Shown piece after piece: positions 46,872 to 55,404 of a stretch of DNA of 64,000 nucleotides (its first letter is position 1; every line of letters begins with the position of its first letter). The stretch lies in NCBI GenBank assembly GCA_018658715.1, contig JABHUQ010000101.1, forward strand, positions 26,128-90,127, written 5' to 3'. The position numbers and the translations under genes were made by a program. The notes under the pieces were generated by a model. The model did no database searches and had not been told where the DNA came from. It saw nothing but the letters and a program-made list of their open reading frames with translations. This DNA is from Fidelibacterota bacterium (GTDB taxonomy: Bacteria; Fidelibacterota; Marinisomatia; Marinisomatales; UBA1611).

Positions 46872-48356
46872 CTAAAAATATTTTTTCCAAGCTTCGTTTG
46901 ATTCTGGCCAGCGTGATGTTACTTTTTTAAGATTAGTCCAAAAATCCACACCGCTTCTACCAGTAATATCGCCATGTCCATATTTAGATTCATTCCAACC
47001 ACCAAAACTGTATGGCTCCCTCGGGACGGGCACACCAATATTAATTCCTATCATACCAGCCGACGCAGATTCAGAAATGGTTTTTGCAACTTGTCCTGAT
47101 GTGGTAAATACAGCTGCTGCATTCCCATATTGATTACCGTTTTCAATTTTCATTGCATTCTCTAGGGTGTCTGTTCGAATAATTGAAAGTACTGGTCCAA
47201 AAATTTCATCTGTAGCACTGGGCCATTCTGGATCAACATTATCTAATATAGTGGCTCCAATCCAATAACCATTCTCGTATCCTTCAGGCGGTGTCGCTTT
47301 CCTTCCGTCAATGAGAACTTTTGCACCCATCTTTTCCGCTTCGTCTATATAATTGGTAATACGATCAAAGGCGGGTTTACTAACAATTGTACCCATGTCT
47401 ACTCCCAATTTGAAATTTTTTGCTTCATGCACAAGTTGATTGATTATAGGATCAACATTTGCAACACCCACAGCTACGCTAGCCGCCATACAACGCTGCC
47501 CTGCGCTGCCCATTGAACTTGCCAATAATCCTTTTGCGGTGGAATCTTGATCTGCATCTGGAACTACAATCATGTGGTTTTTTGCTCCGCCTAAACATAA
47601 AGCTCTTTTTCCGCTTGAGGCTGCTCTAGAATAAACAATTTTGGCTACAGCTGATGATCCCACAAAAGCAACAGCCTTGATATCGGGATGGTCACAAATT
47701 CCTTCCACAATTTCTCTAGCACCATTTACAATGTTGAATACACCATCTGGGAGACCCGCTTCTTTTAAATATTCAGCTAATTTGAATGTAGATAGTGGGG
47801 TTTGTTCAGACGGCTTTAGTATAAAACAATTCCCTGCGGTAACCGCTAAGGGAATCATCCATAGGGGAACCATAGCAGGAAAATTAAATGGTGTGATTCC
47901 CGCAACTACACCAAGTGGTTCTTGAGTCATTGTACAATTTATTCCTGCGCTAACAGGCGCAGAGTCGCCTTGTAGTAACGTAGGTAGTGATGTGGCAAAT
48001 TCAACCACTTCTTTACCGCGTAAAATACTTCCTTTTGAATCGGGGATCGTTTTGCCATTATCAAGGGAAATGAGTTCTGCTAATTCATCTACGTTTTTTT
48101 CCATAATAGATTTTAGATTAAACATGACCTCTGCCCTGTCTCGGATATTGAAGTTCGACCAGGATAGAAATGCTGTTTTTGCCTTTTGAACAGCATCATC
48201 TAAGTCAGAATAATTTGACTCTGGAATAGTTGCTATTTCTTTATCAAAATATGGAGAAATAATTGAAATTGTTTTTTCGGATTTTGATGGTTGATATTTC
48301 CCATCGACCCAGTTGTTTTGGGGTCCATAATTTTGATATTGTATTGTATTGCTCAT
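46872..48356 (-). CDS. mmsA: CoA-acylating methylmalonate/malonate-semialdehyde dehydrogenase
   Basis: The 494-residue aldehyde dehydrogenase is of the CoA-dependent MmsA type: GITPFNFPAMVPLWMIPLA, FVGSSAVAKIVYSRAASSGKR, and the catalytic Cys in GSAGQRCMAASVAVG. The usual Glu general base of hydrolytic ALDHs is replaced by Asn (LGGAKNH), as in MmsA. In this setting it would turn malonate semialdehyde, made from beta-alanine, into acetyl-CoA and CO2. It is the last gene of the six-gene pyrimidine operon. Confidence 0.92.
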   Translation of the reverse strand: MSNTIQYQNYGPQNNWVDGKYQPSKSEKTISIISPYFDKEIATIPESNYSDLDDAVQKAKTAFLSWSNFNIRDRAEVMFNLKSIMEKNVDELAELISLDNGKTIPDSKGSILRGKEVVEFATSLPTLLQGDSAPVSAGINCTMTQEPLGVVAGITPFNFPAMVPLWMIPLAVTAGNCFILKPSEQTPLSTFKLAEYLKEAGLPDGVFNIVNGAREIVEGICDHPDIKAVAFVGSSAVAKIVYSRAASSGKRALCLGGAKNHMIVVPDADQDSTAKGLLASSMGSAGQRCMAASVAVGVANVDPIINQLVHEAKNFKLGVDMGTIVSKPAFDRITNYIDEAEKMGAKVLIDGRKATPPEGYENGYWIGATILDNVDPEWPSATDEIFGPVLSIIRTDTLENAMKIENGNQYGNAAAVFTTSGQVAKTISESASAGMIGINIGVPVPREPYSFGGWNESKYGHGDITGRSGVDFWTNLKKVTSRWPESNEAWKKYF

Positions 48357-48403
48357 AGTTGGTTTCTCTGTTTTTATTTGTTAATTTTTTTTATCAGTTT
48401 TTA

Positions 48404-49699
48404 TTAATCAATGGCATTAAATGATTCTGATAAAATATCTAATGCTTCATCGACTTCATTTTTAGTGATATTCAATGCTGGGGTAATTCTTATGCAGTTG
48501 CCATATAAACCCCCACGACCAACCAAAAGTCCACGACTTTTAGTTTCTTCTAATAGTTGATCAACTGCTTTTGTATTTGGGGTGCGGTCTTTTGTTGTTT
48601 CGTCTACAACCAATTCAACGCCGACCATAAGTCCTCTTCCTCTTATCTCTCCCATTATTTTTTTATGGTCACCTTGAATGTTCCTTATCCCGTTAAATAA
48701 AATATTGCCCATTTCTTCTGAGTTTGTAGCAAGATCATCTCTTTCAATAATGTTTACAGTGGCGTTTGCCGCTGCGCAGCTTACCGGATTACCGCCAAAG
48801 GTTGATATGGTGTTTTTGTTTAAAGATGAAGCAATTTCATTTGTTGTAACAACTGCTGCAAGCGGCATTCCGTTCGCTATTCCTTTTGCTGTTGTAATCA
48901 TATCTGGTTCAACGCCCGAATGATCAATACCCCATATTTTCCCGGTTCTTCCAAAGCCTGTTTGAACTTCATCAGAAATAAAAATTCCTCCATACTTACG
49001 TACGATTTCTGATACAATCTGGAAATATTCATCAGGTGGCGTTATAAAGCCACCCACTCCCTGGATAGGTTCAACTAACATTCCTGCAATATTTCCCGTG
49101 GTGGTAGTTTTAATCAATTCATCCACATCTTTGGCGCATTCCATTCCACACGTATCGGGGTTTTGCTTAAATGGGCATCTATAACAATAGGGTGACAGAG
49201 CATGTTTTATTGCGCTGACTTGAGTTGGTAATGCTCGATAGGAAGAATGAGCTGTTAAAGATTGTGCTAATAATGATCGACCAGAATATCCATGGCGGAG
49301 TGCAATTAGTTCTGAATTCCCAGTAAAAACTTGCGCCATCATGACTGCGGTTTCATCTGCTTCTGTTCCTGATGCTGTAAAAAATACTTTTTCTAAGTTG
49401 TTTGGTGCTAGTTTAGCCATAACCTCCGCAAACTCAACCACGGGGATACTTTGATATAAAGATGAAATATGGGTTAATTTTTCAATCTGGGTTATTACAG
49501 CGGCATTTACTTCTTCGTTTGCATGTCCAACAGATACTGTAAGAATGCCACCAAAAAAATCAAGATATGAATTCCCATCAATGTCTTTAACTCGAAACAT
49601 TTTTCCTGATTCAACGACAATAGGTTCTTTATAAAAATTCTTTACCGCTTCAAAAAGATATTCATTATGTTTTTCGCGTATATTTTTACTGTTGCTCAT
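48404..49699 (-). CDS. Class III aminotransferase, probable beta-alanine aminotransferase
   Basis: The 431-residue PLP enzyme is a class III aminotransferase. Substrate and PLP elements include GHANEEVNAAV, FTASGTEADETAVMMA, FISDEVQTGFGRTG and the PLP lysine in MITTAKGIANGMPLAAV. Close relatives act on 4-aminobutyrate, beta-alanine or alanine/glyoxylate. The flanking MmsA and pyrimidine-degrading genes make beta-alanine the likely amino donor. It has a Cys-rich stretch (CYRCPFKQNPDTCGMEC, about residues 173-189) that may bind a metal and is seen in alanine-glyoxylate aminotransferase 2-like proteins. Confidence 0.88.
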   Translation of the reverse strand: MSNSKNIREKHNEYLFEAVKNFYKEPIVVESGKMFRVKDIDGNSYLDFFGGILTVSVGHANEEVNAAVITQIEKLTHISSLYQSIPVVEFAEVMAKLAPNNLEKVFFTASGTEADETAVMMAQVFTGNSELIALRHGYSGRSLLAQSLTAHSSYRALPTQVSAIKHALSPYCYRCPFKQNPDTCGMECAKDVDELIKTTTTGNIAGMLVEPIQGVGGFITPPDEYFQIVSEIVRKYGGIFISDEVQTGFGRTGKIWGIDHSGVEPDMITTAKGIANGMPLAAVVTTNEIASSLNKNTISTFGGNPVSCAAANATVNIIERDDLATNSEEMGNILFNGIRNIQGDHKKIMGEIRGRGLMVGVELVVDETTKDRTPNTKAVDQLLEETKSRGLLVGRGGLYGNCIRITPALNITKNEVDEALDILSESFNAID

Positions 49700-49830
49700 T
49701 TATTTTCCTTTTTTTCAATAATTATTACTTTTCATTTAATGTTTTAATATTAAAATATATTCAAGTCTGTATGCGCGCAATTACGCATTACTTGCCGTGA
49801 TTCTGAAATCAATATTTTAAAACAAGAAAC

Positions 49831-50922
49831 TTATTTACTAACCAATTCGTCTGTTTCCTTTTTTATATTGCCTGTCCAATTATTGTCACGATTTGATCTA
49901 AGTGATCCTGCTTTTTTTGCAAGTCGTTTTTCTGCTAAATCGTGATGTGTGGTAAGATATTGTAATGAACGCCCTACAAATTCGCGTACTGTTTTGAAAC
50001 CGTGTTTATCCATGAAGTTTGATAAACCTTGACACATTTCTTCAACCATCTCATAGCCTTGCAACATAACGCCAGTACAGACTTGAACTGTAGAACTTCC
50101 CATTAGGATAAATTCAATTGCCTCTTGACTGCTGATTACTCCGCCAATACCAGAAATTTCCGCTTCAGGAACACCTCTGCCAATCTGAGATACCATTCTT
50201 AATGCAATAGGTTTTACAGCATAATAAGAATATCCGCCCGGTGTTGAGTGGCCCTCAACCGATGGTTTTGGCGCTAATGTATCAAGGTCAATATTTAAAA
50301 TTGATGGAATTGTGTTGATTGCAGCAATACCGCTTGCGCCACCCTCCATTGATGCCTTTGCGGGAACCGTAATATCTTGTATGTCTGGAGTCATTTTAGC
50401 CCAGATTGGTAAATCTGTTACTTCTGCAACCCAGCCTGTTACTTCTCGAACCATGTCTGGGTTTTGTCCCATTGCGGCTCCCATTCCGTCTTCAGGGTGA
50501 CCGTGAGGACAAGAAAGATTTAGCTCAAACATATCAACGCCCGTTTCTTCAATTCTACCAACTAATTCTTGCCAAGAATCTTTATTGTATTTTTCCATTA
50601 TTGATGAGATTAATACCTTGTCGGGGTGGGCATCTTTTATTGTTTTAAATTCATCTAACCAAACTTCTAATGTTCTGTCAGATATTAATTCAATATTTTC
50701 AAAACCAATAATTTCTCCGTTAGGTGTTTTCAACTTTCCATACCTTGGAGCAACATTAATAACGGGTGTTTCTGTTAGGCTTACTGTTTTTGCCGAAACA
50801 CCGCCCCATCCATTATCAAATGCTTTAATGATTGTTTTTGAATTTGTGCTCGGAGGGCCAGATCCAATTACAAAGGGGTTCGGAAATTTAATCCCATTTA
50901 CTTCTATACTAATATCTGTCAT
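49831..50922 (-). CDS. preA: Dihydropyrimidine dehydrogenase PreA-like subunit without ferredoxin domain
   Basis: This enzyme reduces uracil or thymine to the 5,6-dihydro form. The FMN TIM barrel is clear: FPNPFVIGSGPPS, ELNLSCPHGHPEDGMG, IWAKMTPDIQDI and EAISGIGGVISSQEAIEF-like. It stops after REFVGRSLQYLTTHHDL, which in E. coli PreA and mammalian DPD precedes a domain with two [4Fe-4S] clusters; here only about 30 non-Cys residues follow. No PreT reductase gene is adjacent. Electron supply is therefore unexplained. Gene order within a dihydropyrimidinase operon strongly supports the assignment. Confidence 0.85.
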   Translation of the reverse strand: MTDISIEVNGIKFPNPFVIGSGPPSTNSKTIIKAFDNGWGGVSAKTVSLTETPVINVAPRYGKLKTPNGEIIGFENIELISDRTLEVWLDEFKTIKDAHPDKVLISSIMEKYNKDSWQELVGRIEETGVDMFELNLSCPHGHPEDGMGAAMGQNPDMVREVTGWVAEVTDLPIWAKMTPDIQDITVPAKASMEGGASGIAAINTIPSILNIDLDTLAPKPSVEGHSTPGGYSYYAVKPIALRMVSQIGRGVPEAEISGIGGVISSQEAIEFILMGSSTVQVCTGVMLQGYEMVEEMCQGLSNFMDKHGFKTVREFVGRSLQYLTTHHDLAEKRLAKKAGSLRSNRDNNWTGNIKKETDELVSK

Positions 50923-50940
50923 TATTGTCTCTTGTTTAGT

Positions 50941-51807
50941 TTAAAGTTCAACTAGTTTATCATATGTTTCTGGGCGACGATCGCGAAAAAATTGCCACGT
51001 CGAACGTACTTCATCAATCATGTCTAAGTCAAATTCTGAAACAATTAACTCGTCTTTATCTCTTGACCCTTCAGAAATAATTTGCCCTCTTGGATTCACA
51101 AAATAAGATGTGCCATAAAATTCTCCTAAATTCCATGGTTTTTCAGTTCCAACACGATTGATGCAACCCATAAAATATCCATTTGCTGCTGCATGAGCTG
51201 GTTGTTCTAATTTCCATAAATATTCACTTAATCCAGCAACTGTTGCTGATGGGTTGTATACAATTTCCGCACCATTCAGACCAAGACATCTTGCGCCATC
51301 TGGAAAATGACGATCATAACAAATATATACACCAACTTTAGCATATTTTGTTTGGAAAACAGGGTATCCAAGGTTTCCTGGTTTAAAAAAATATTTTTCC
51401 CAAAAACCTGATGTGTGAGGAATATGGTTTTTTCTATATTTACCTAAATATTCTCCATCTGCATCAATAACCGCTGCGGTGTTGTATAATACGCCAGGTT
51501 GCTCCTTTTCATAAATGGGAACAATAATAACCATATTATACTTTTTGGCATATTCCTGTATCAAATTTGTCGTAGGCCCCGGAACGGGTTCTGCAGATGC
51601 ATACCACGTATTATCTTGTCCTGGACAAAAATACGGTGTATTAAATATTTCTTGTAAGCATAATATTTGCACACCTTGTTTTCCTGCGTCTTCTATATAG
51701 GGAATATGTTTTTGAACCATTGCGTCCATTATTTCAGTAATCGTCCCTTCTCCCTCTGTCATTGGAAGACTCATCTGAATTAGTCCAGATTTTATATTTC
51801 TAGCCAT
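50941..51807 (-). CDS. Beta-ureidopropionase (nitrilase superfamily)
   Basis: The 288-residue protein hydrolyses N-carbamoyl-beta-alanine to beta-alanine, CO2 and ammonia, by context. The nitrilase triad is present: Glu in LCLQEIFNTPYFCPG, Lys in GKYRKNHIPH and Cys in VGVYICYDRHFPDGARC. N-carbamoylputrescine amidases are close relatives and cannot be excluded by sequence alone. It is 18 bases upstream of preA and 21 bases after the dihydropyrimidinase gene, with an AAGGAGA ribosome site. Confidence 0.9.
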   Translation of the reverse strand: MARNIKSGLIQMSLPMTEGEGTITEIMDAMVQKHIPYIEDAGKQGVQILCLQEIFNTPYFCPGQDNTWYASAEPVPGPTTNLIQEYAKKYNMVIIVPIYEKEQPGVLYNTAAVIDADGEYLGKYRKNHIPHTSGFWEKYFFKPGNLGYPVFQTKYAKVGVYICYDRHFPDGARCLGLNGAEIVYNPSATVAGLSEYLWKLEQPAHAAANGYFMGCINRVGTEKPWNLGEFYGTSYFVNPRGQIISEGSRDKDELIVSEFDLDMIDEVRSTWQFFRDRRPETYDKLVEL

Positions 51808-51828
51808 TTTTTATCTCCTTGAGTTTTA

Positions 51829-53223
51829 TTATTTCATACCGCCATATAGCCCGCGTTTCAAAAAACGACCATCGCCTTTCTTTCCCACATAAGCACAGTT
51901 ATCAATAATAATTTTTCCGCGAGAAAGTACAGTTTCGGTAAAGCCTGTTACTTCAAACCCTTCATAAGAATTATAATCTACATTCATATGGTGGGTGCAT
52001 GTGTTATTAACACTTATTGTTTCTTTTCGGTTTGGATCAAAAACAACAATATCTGCATCACTACCAACAGCAATCGTTCCTTTTTTTGGAAAAAGTCCAA
52101 ATGTTTTTGCGGCTGCTGTTGATGTTAATTCAACAAATTTATTTAATGAAATTCGTCCCGCATGTACGCCGCCATTGTAGACAAGGCTCATGCGATTTTC
52201 CACCCCAGGTGCTCCGTTTGGAATTTTTGAAAAATCATCAATTCCTAATATTTTTTGATCCTTAAAGCAAAATGGGCAATGATCTGTGGCAATAGATTGT
52301 AGGTCGCCAAACTTCAGTCCTTTCCATAATTCATCCTGATTCCACTTTTCACGTAATGCGGGCGTCATAACATATTTTGCCCCTTCAAATCCTTTTTGGT
52401 TGTAATAGGAGTCATCCAGAAATAAATATTGTGGACATGTTTCAGCGAATGCATGGACGCCACGGTTGCGAGCAAGCATAACTTGCTCTAAAGCATCCGA
52501 TGATGATAGATGAACAATATAAATCGGAACTTGGGCAACTTCTGCGATTGAAATAGCTCGATGAACCCCTTCAGCTTCCATACGTGTTGGGCGAGTTATG
52601 GCGTGATATTTAGGCGCTGTTTTTCCATCTGCTACTGCTTGTTTTACAATTTCGTCTATCACAATACCATTTTCTGCGTGCATACAAACTACAGTACCAT
52701 CTTCACCTGCTTTTTTCATGGCTCTATAAATAGTTCCATCATCTACATATAATACGCCTGGATAGGCCATAAATAATTTATATGATGTTACTCCAACGTC
52801 TGCTAACATTTTCATTTCATGAATTCGACTATCTTCAAGGTCTGTCACAATCATATGAAATCCATAGTCAATAGCTGTTTTTCCATCAGCTTTCGCGTGC
52901 CATATGTCTAGCGCCTCTAGCGTTGAATGCCCTTTAGATTGAATAGCAAAATCAATCACAGTTGTGGTGCCGCCGTGTGCTGCCGCGCGTGTGCCTGTCT
53001 CAAAATCGTCTGCAGATGTAGTGCCGCCAAAAGGCATATCCAAATGGGTGTGTGGGTCTAATCCCCCGGGGAAAAGATATTTTCCAGAAGCATCAATAAC
53101 TTCATCTGCTTCCATTTCAAGATTATTACCTATAAGTGTTACTGTTTCGTTTTCGATAAAAACATCAGCCATATAGTCATCAACCGCTGTGATAACTCGG
53201 CCATTTTTAATTAATATAGACAT
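51829..53223 (-). CDS. Dihydropyrimidinase
   Basis: This zinc amidohydrolase opens dihydrouracil to N-carbamoyl-beta-alanine. The binuclear site is visible: GLDPHTHLDMPFGGT (two His), VTSYKLFMAYPG (Lys to be carboxylated), CMHAENG, PIYIVHLSSSDAL, and the Asp in SIATDHCPFCF. The 464-aa length is typical. It sits between the permease and the beta-ureidopropionase genes. Confidence 0.95.
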   Translation of the reverse strand: MSILIKNGRVITAVDDYMADVFIENETVTLIGNNLEMEADEVIDASGKYLFPGGLDPHTHLDMPFGGTTSADDFETGTRAAAHGGTTTVIDFAIQSKGHSTLEALDIWHAKADGKTAIDYGFHMIVTDLEDSRIHEMKMLADVGVTSYKLFMAYPGVLYVDDGTIYRAMKKAGEDGTVVCMHAENGIVIDEIVKQAVADGKTAPKYHAITRPTRMEAEGVHRAISIAEVAQVPIYIVHLSSSDALEQVMLARNRGVHAFAETCPQYLFLDDSYYNQKGFEGAKYVMTPALREKWNQDELWKGLKFGDLQSIATDHCPFCFKDQKILGIDDFSKIPNGAPGVENRMSLVYNGGVHAGRISLNKFVELTSTAAAKTFGLFPKKGTIAVGSDADIVVFDPNRKETISVNNTCTHHMNVDYNSYEGFEVTGFTETVLSRGKIIIDNCAYVGKKGDGRFLKRGLYGGMK

Positions 53224-53256
53224 GGTTTTATTCCTTAGATATTCTCATTAACAAAA

Positions 53257-54651
53257 TTAATTATTTTTTGTGTTTTCCCAAGCTTTTAAGCCGCGCTCCT
53301 CATCGCTTCCTGCAATTGTATTGTCTAATATAAGAGCCGTAAATGCACCTACGGCCATTCCTGTGCTTCCAAGTGTATTGATAATGTTTGCAAGCCAAGC
53401 TGGCTCAAAGTTTATTGGGTTTTGGATAAAATATTCAGGCAAGGAAAGTCCCATAAAAAAGGAAAACCCTAAAATGAATAAATTTCTTGCTGAATTAAGA
53501 TCTACAAACTGAAGGTTGGATAACCCCACTGCGGCAATCATACCAAACATAGCACAATACATTCCTCCAACAATGGGTTGTGGAATTGTGGTAAATAAGG
53601 CGCCAAATTTGGACACGGTACCTAATAGAATCATTATTACGGCACCGGCTTGTACAACGCGTCTAGATCCAACACGAGTAAGGCCAATCGCCCCAATATT
53701 TTCACTGTAAGATGTTGTTCCATTTCCTGTTCCGAAAACTCCAGCGATAAAACATCCAATACCTTCAAATGTAATGCCTCGATTGATTGTTTTTTTATCC
53801 GGGACCGGTGCACCTGAAAGTCGAGCGCAGGCATAATAATCTCCAATAGATTCTACCATGGATGCTATATAACCAGCTAACATTCCTACAATAGCGGCAA
53901 CCCCAAACTGTGGGAATCCCCACTGAAATGGGTATGGCACTCTAAACCAAGATGCATTTTTTAAATTAGCTAAACTTGTGTGGGACGGGTGTCCTTCTGG
54001 AAAAACACCCACCATAGTAAATAGCGCGGATACGCCCCATGCGGCTAATATGGCTAATAAGATGGGGTACAGTTCAAATATTCTATGTTTTGTACGTAGG
54101 TATTGGCTAAATAAAATGATGAGCGATATTGTTAAGCCACCAATAGGCCAGTGGCGCCCTGCTTCCGGCGCTCCAAATTTGAATAATGATAAACCAATTA
54201 ATGCAATGGTGGGTGCGATGGTTATTGGTCCAATATACTTTAACATTTGCCCAACCAATCCGCTTGCACCTACAAACATTTCAATAAGGGAGCCTGCAAT
54301 AATTGCACCTTGAACATGCTGCATACGAATATCCCAGCCAGCATTTGCTAGTGTTGCCATACCGCAAATAGCAAACGTGGGTGCTAAAAAGGAAAATGTA
54401 CCGCCTTGAACAATTGGTAACCTATTACCAAAGGTAGACTGAAGGAGTGTTGTAATTCCGCTAACAAAAAACATGGTTGCAATTAGCCAACCTTTTTGGA
54501 CTGGATCTGTAATGCCAAATGCTGGCGCTAACAATAAAGGGATGGCCACTGTTGAGCCAAACATGGTTAAATAATGTTGAAACCCAAGTATGATTGTTTC
54601 GGATATTGGCGGGGTATCATCTATGCCATATAACAATGACGTTTTACGCAT
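53257..54651 (-). CDS. NCS2 family nucleobase permease, probable uracil permease
   Basis: The ATG at 54651 follows AAAGGAGA by 7 bases and is preferred to the frame extension to 54693. The 464-residue protein has 12-14 membrane segments of the uracil/xanthine permease family. FQHYLTMFGSTVAIPLLL lies at the N-terminus, and the substrate motifs include MVESIGDYYACARLSG and FGTGNGTTSYSENIGAIGLTRVGSR. The position at the head of a pyrimidine catabolic operon argues for uracil or cytosine uptake; xanthine is the alternative for this family. Confidence 0.9.
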   Translation of the reverse strand: MRKTSLLYGIDDTPPISETIILGFQHYLTMFGSTVAIPLLLAPAFGITDPVQKGWLIATMFFVSGITTLLQSTFGNRLPIVQGGTFSFLAPTFAICGMATLANAGWDIRMQHVQGAIIAGSLIEMFVGASGLVGQMLKYIGPITIAPTIALIGLSLFKFGAPEAGRHWPIGGLTISLIILFSQYLRTKHRIFELYPILLAILAAWGVSALFTMVGVFPEGHPSHTSLANLKNASWFRVPYPFQWGFPQFGVAAIVGMLAGYIASMVESIGDYYACARLSGAPVPDKKTINRGITFEGIGCFIAGVFGTGNGTTSYSENIGAIGLTRVGSRRVVQAGAVIMILLGTVSKFGALFTTIPQPIVGGMYCAMFGMIAAVGLSNLQFVDLNSARNLFILGFSFFMGLSLPEYFIQNPINFEPAWLANIINTLGSTGMAVGAFTALILDNTIAGSDEERGLKAWENTKNN

Positions 54652-54705
54652 TATGGATTCTCCTTTATTAAGTATCTGTTTTTTTGCCAACAAGTAATCA
54701 TCGCT

Positions 54706-54735
54706 TTGACCTTCTGAGAACCCTGAATATATTCG
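54706..54735 (+). promoter_or_regulatory. Possible promoter and small palindrome in the divergent pyrimidine control region
   Basis: TTGACC (54706-54711), a 16-base spacer and TATATT (54728-54733) could drive the cytosine deaminase gene. The -10 lies within a perfect 10-base palindrome GAATATATTC (54725-54734), a possible operator between the divergent deaminase and permease genes. The palindrome is AT-rich and short, so chance is a real alternative. Confidence 0.35.
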
Positions 54736-54776
54736 GATATTGAGATATTTTAAAATAAAATAATATTGGAAACAAA

Positions 54777-55229
54777 ATGAATACGGTTCATTATTTAACT
54801 ATGTTAAATATAGCAATTCAAGAAGCCCAAAAAGGGTTGTCTGAAGGTGGCATTCCTATTGGTGCTGCAGTTTTCTCCAATGATGGAAAATTATTAGGGA
54901 AAGGACATAACCGCAGAATCCAAGATAACGACCCATCGGTACACGGAGAAACAGATGCGTTTAGAAATGCTGGAAGGCGGGCATCTTATAAAAATATTAT
55001 TATGGCAACAACATTGGCGCCTTGCTGGTATTGTAGTGGTCTGATACGACAGTTTAATATAAAAACTGTTATTGTGGGTGAATCAATTAATTTTTCAGGT
55101 GGTATAGAGTGGTTAAAGGAAAGTGGTGTCACAATTATTGATCTTCAATCTGAATTGTGTATTTCAATGTTAGGACAATATATTCGAGAGAACCCCGATA
55201 TTTGGAATGAAGATGTTGGAGAAGAATAA
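54777..55229 (+). CDS. Cytosine deaminase, fungal (FCY1-like) type
   Basis: The 150-residue protein is a zinc deaminase: His/Glu in VHGETDAFRNAGR and the paired Cys in LAPCWYCSGLIRQF. Beyond the catalytic core it follows yeast cytosine deaminase closely, including VGESINFSGGIEWL and the end RENPDIWNEDVGE. It would convert cytosine into uracil, the entry compound of the divergently transcribed operon. The E. coli CodA enzyme is an unrelated amidohydrolase. Guanine deaminase of the same fold is a less likely alternative. Confidence 0.88.
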   Translation: MNTVHYLTMLNIAIQEAQKGLSEGGIPIGAAVFSNDGKLLGKGHNRRIQDNDPSVHGETDAFRNAGRRASYKNIIMATTLAPCWYCSGLIRQFNIKTVIVGESINFSGGIEWLKESGVTIIDLQSELCISMLGQYIRENPDIWNEDVGEE

Positions 55230-55404
55230 CCAAAAGGTTTGTAGCGTAGATATTATGAAAAGAAAATATTTTAATTTGTTTGTTGTGACTGCCCGCAGGG
55301 GGTATTTAACTGACGCCTCATCAGAATTTAGACAAACAGTAAAACAGTGATGTTTGACCAAAACCTTGGAAGAATTACATTACTTCGGATAATTTAGAGA
55401 TATC

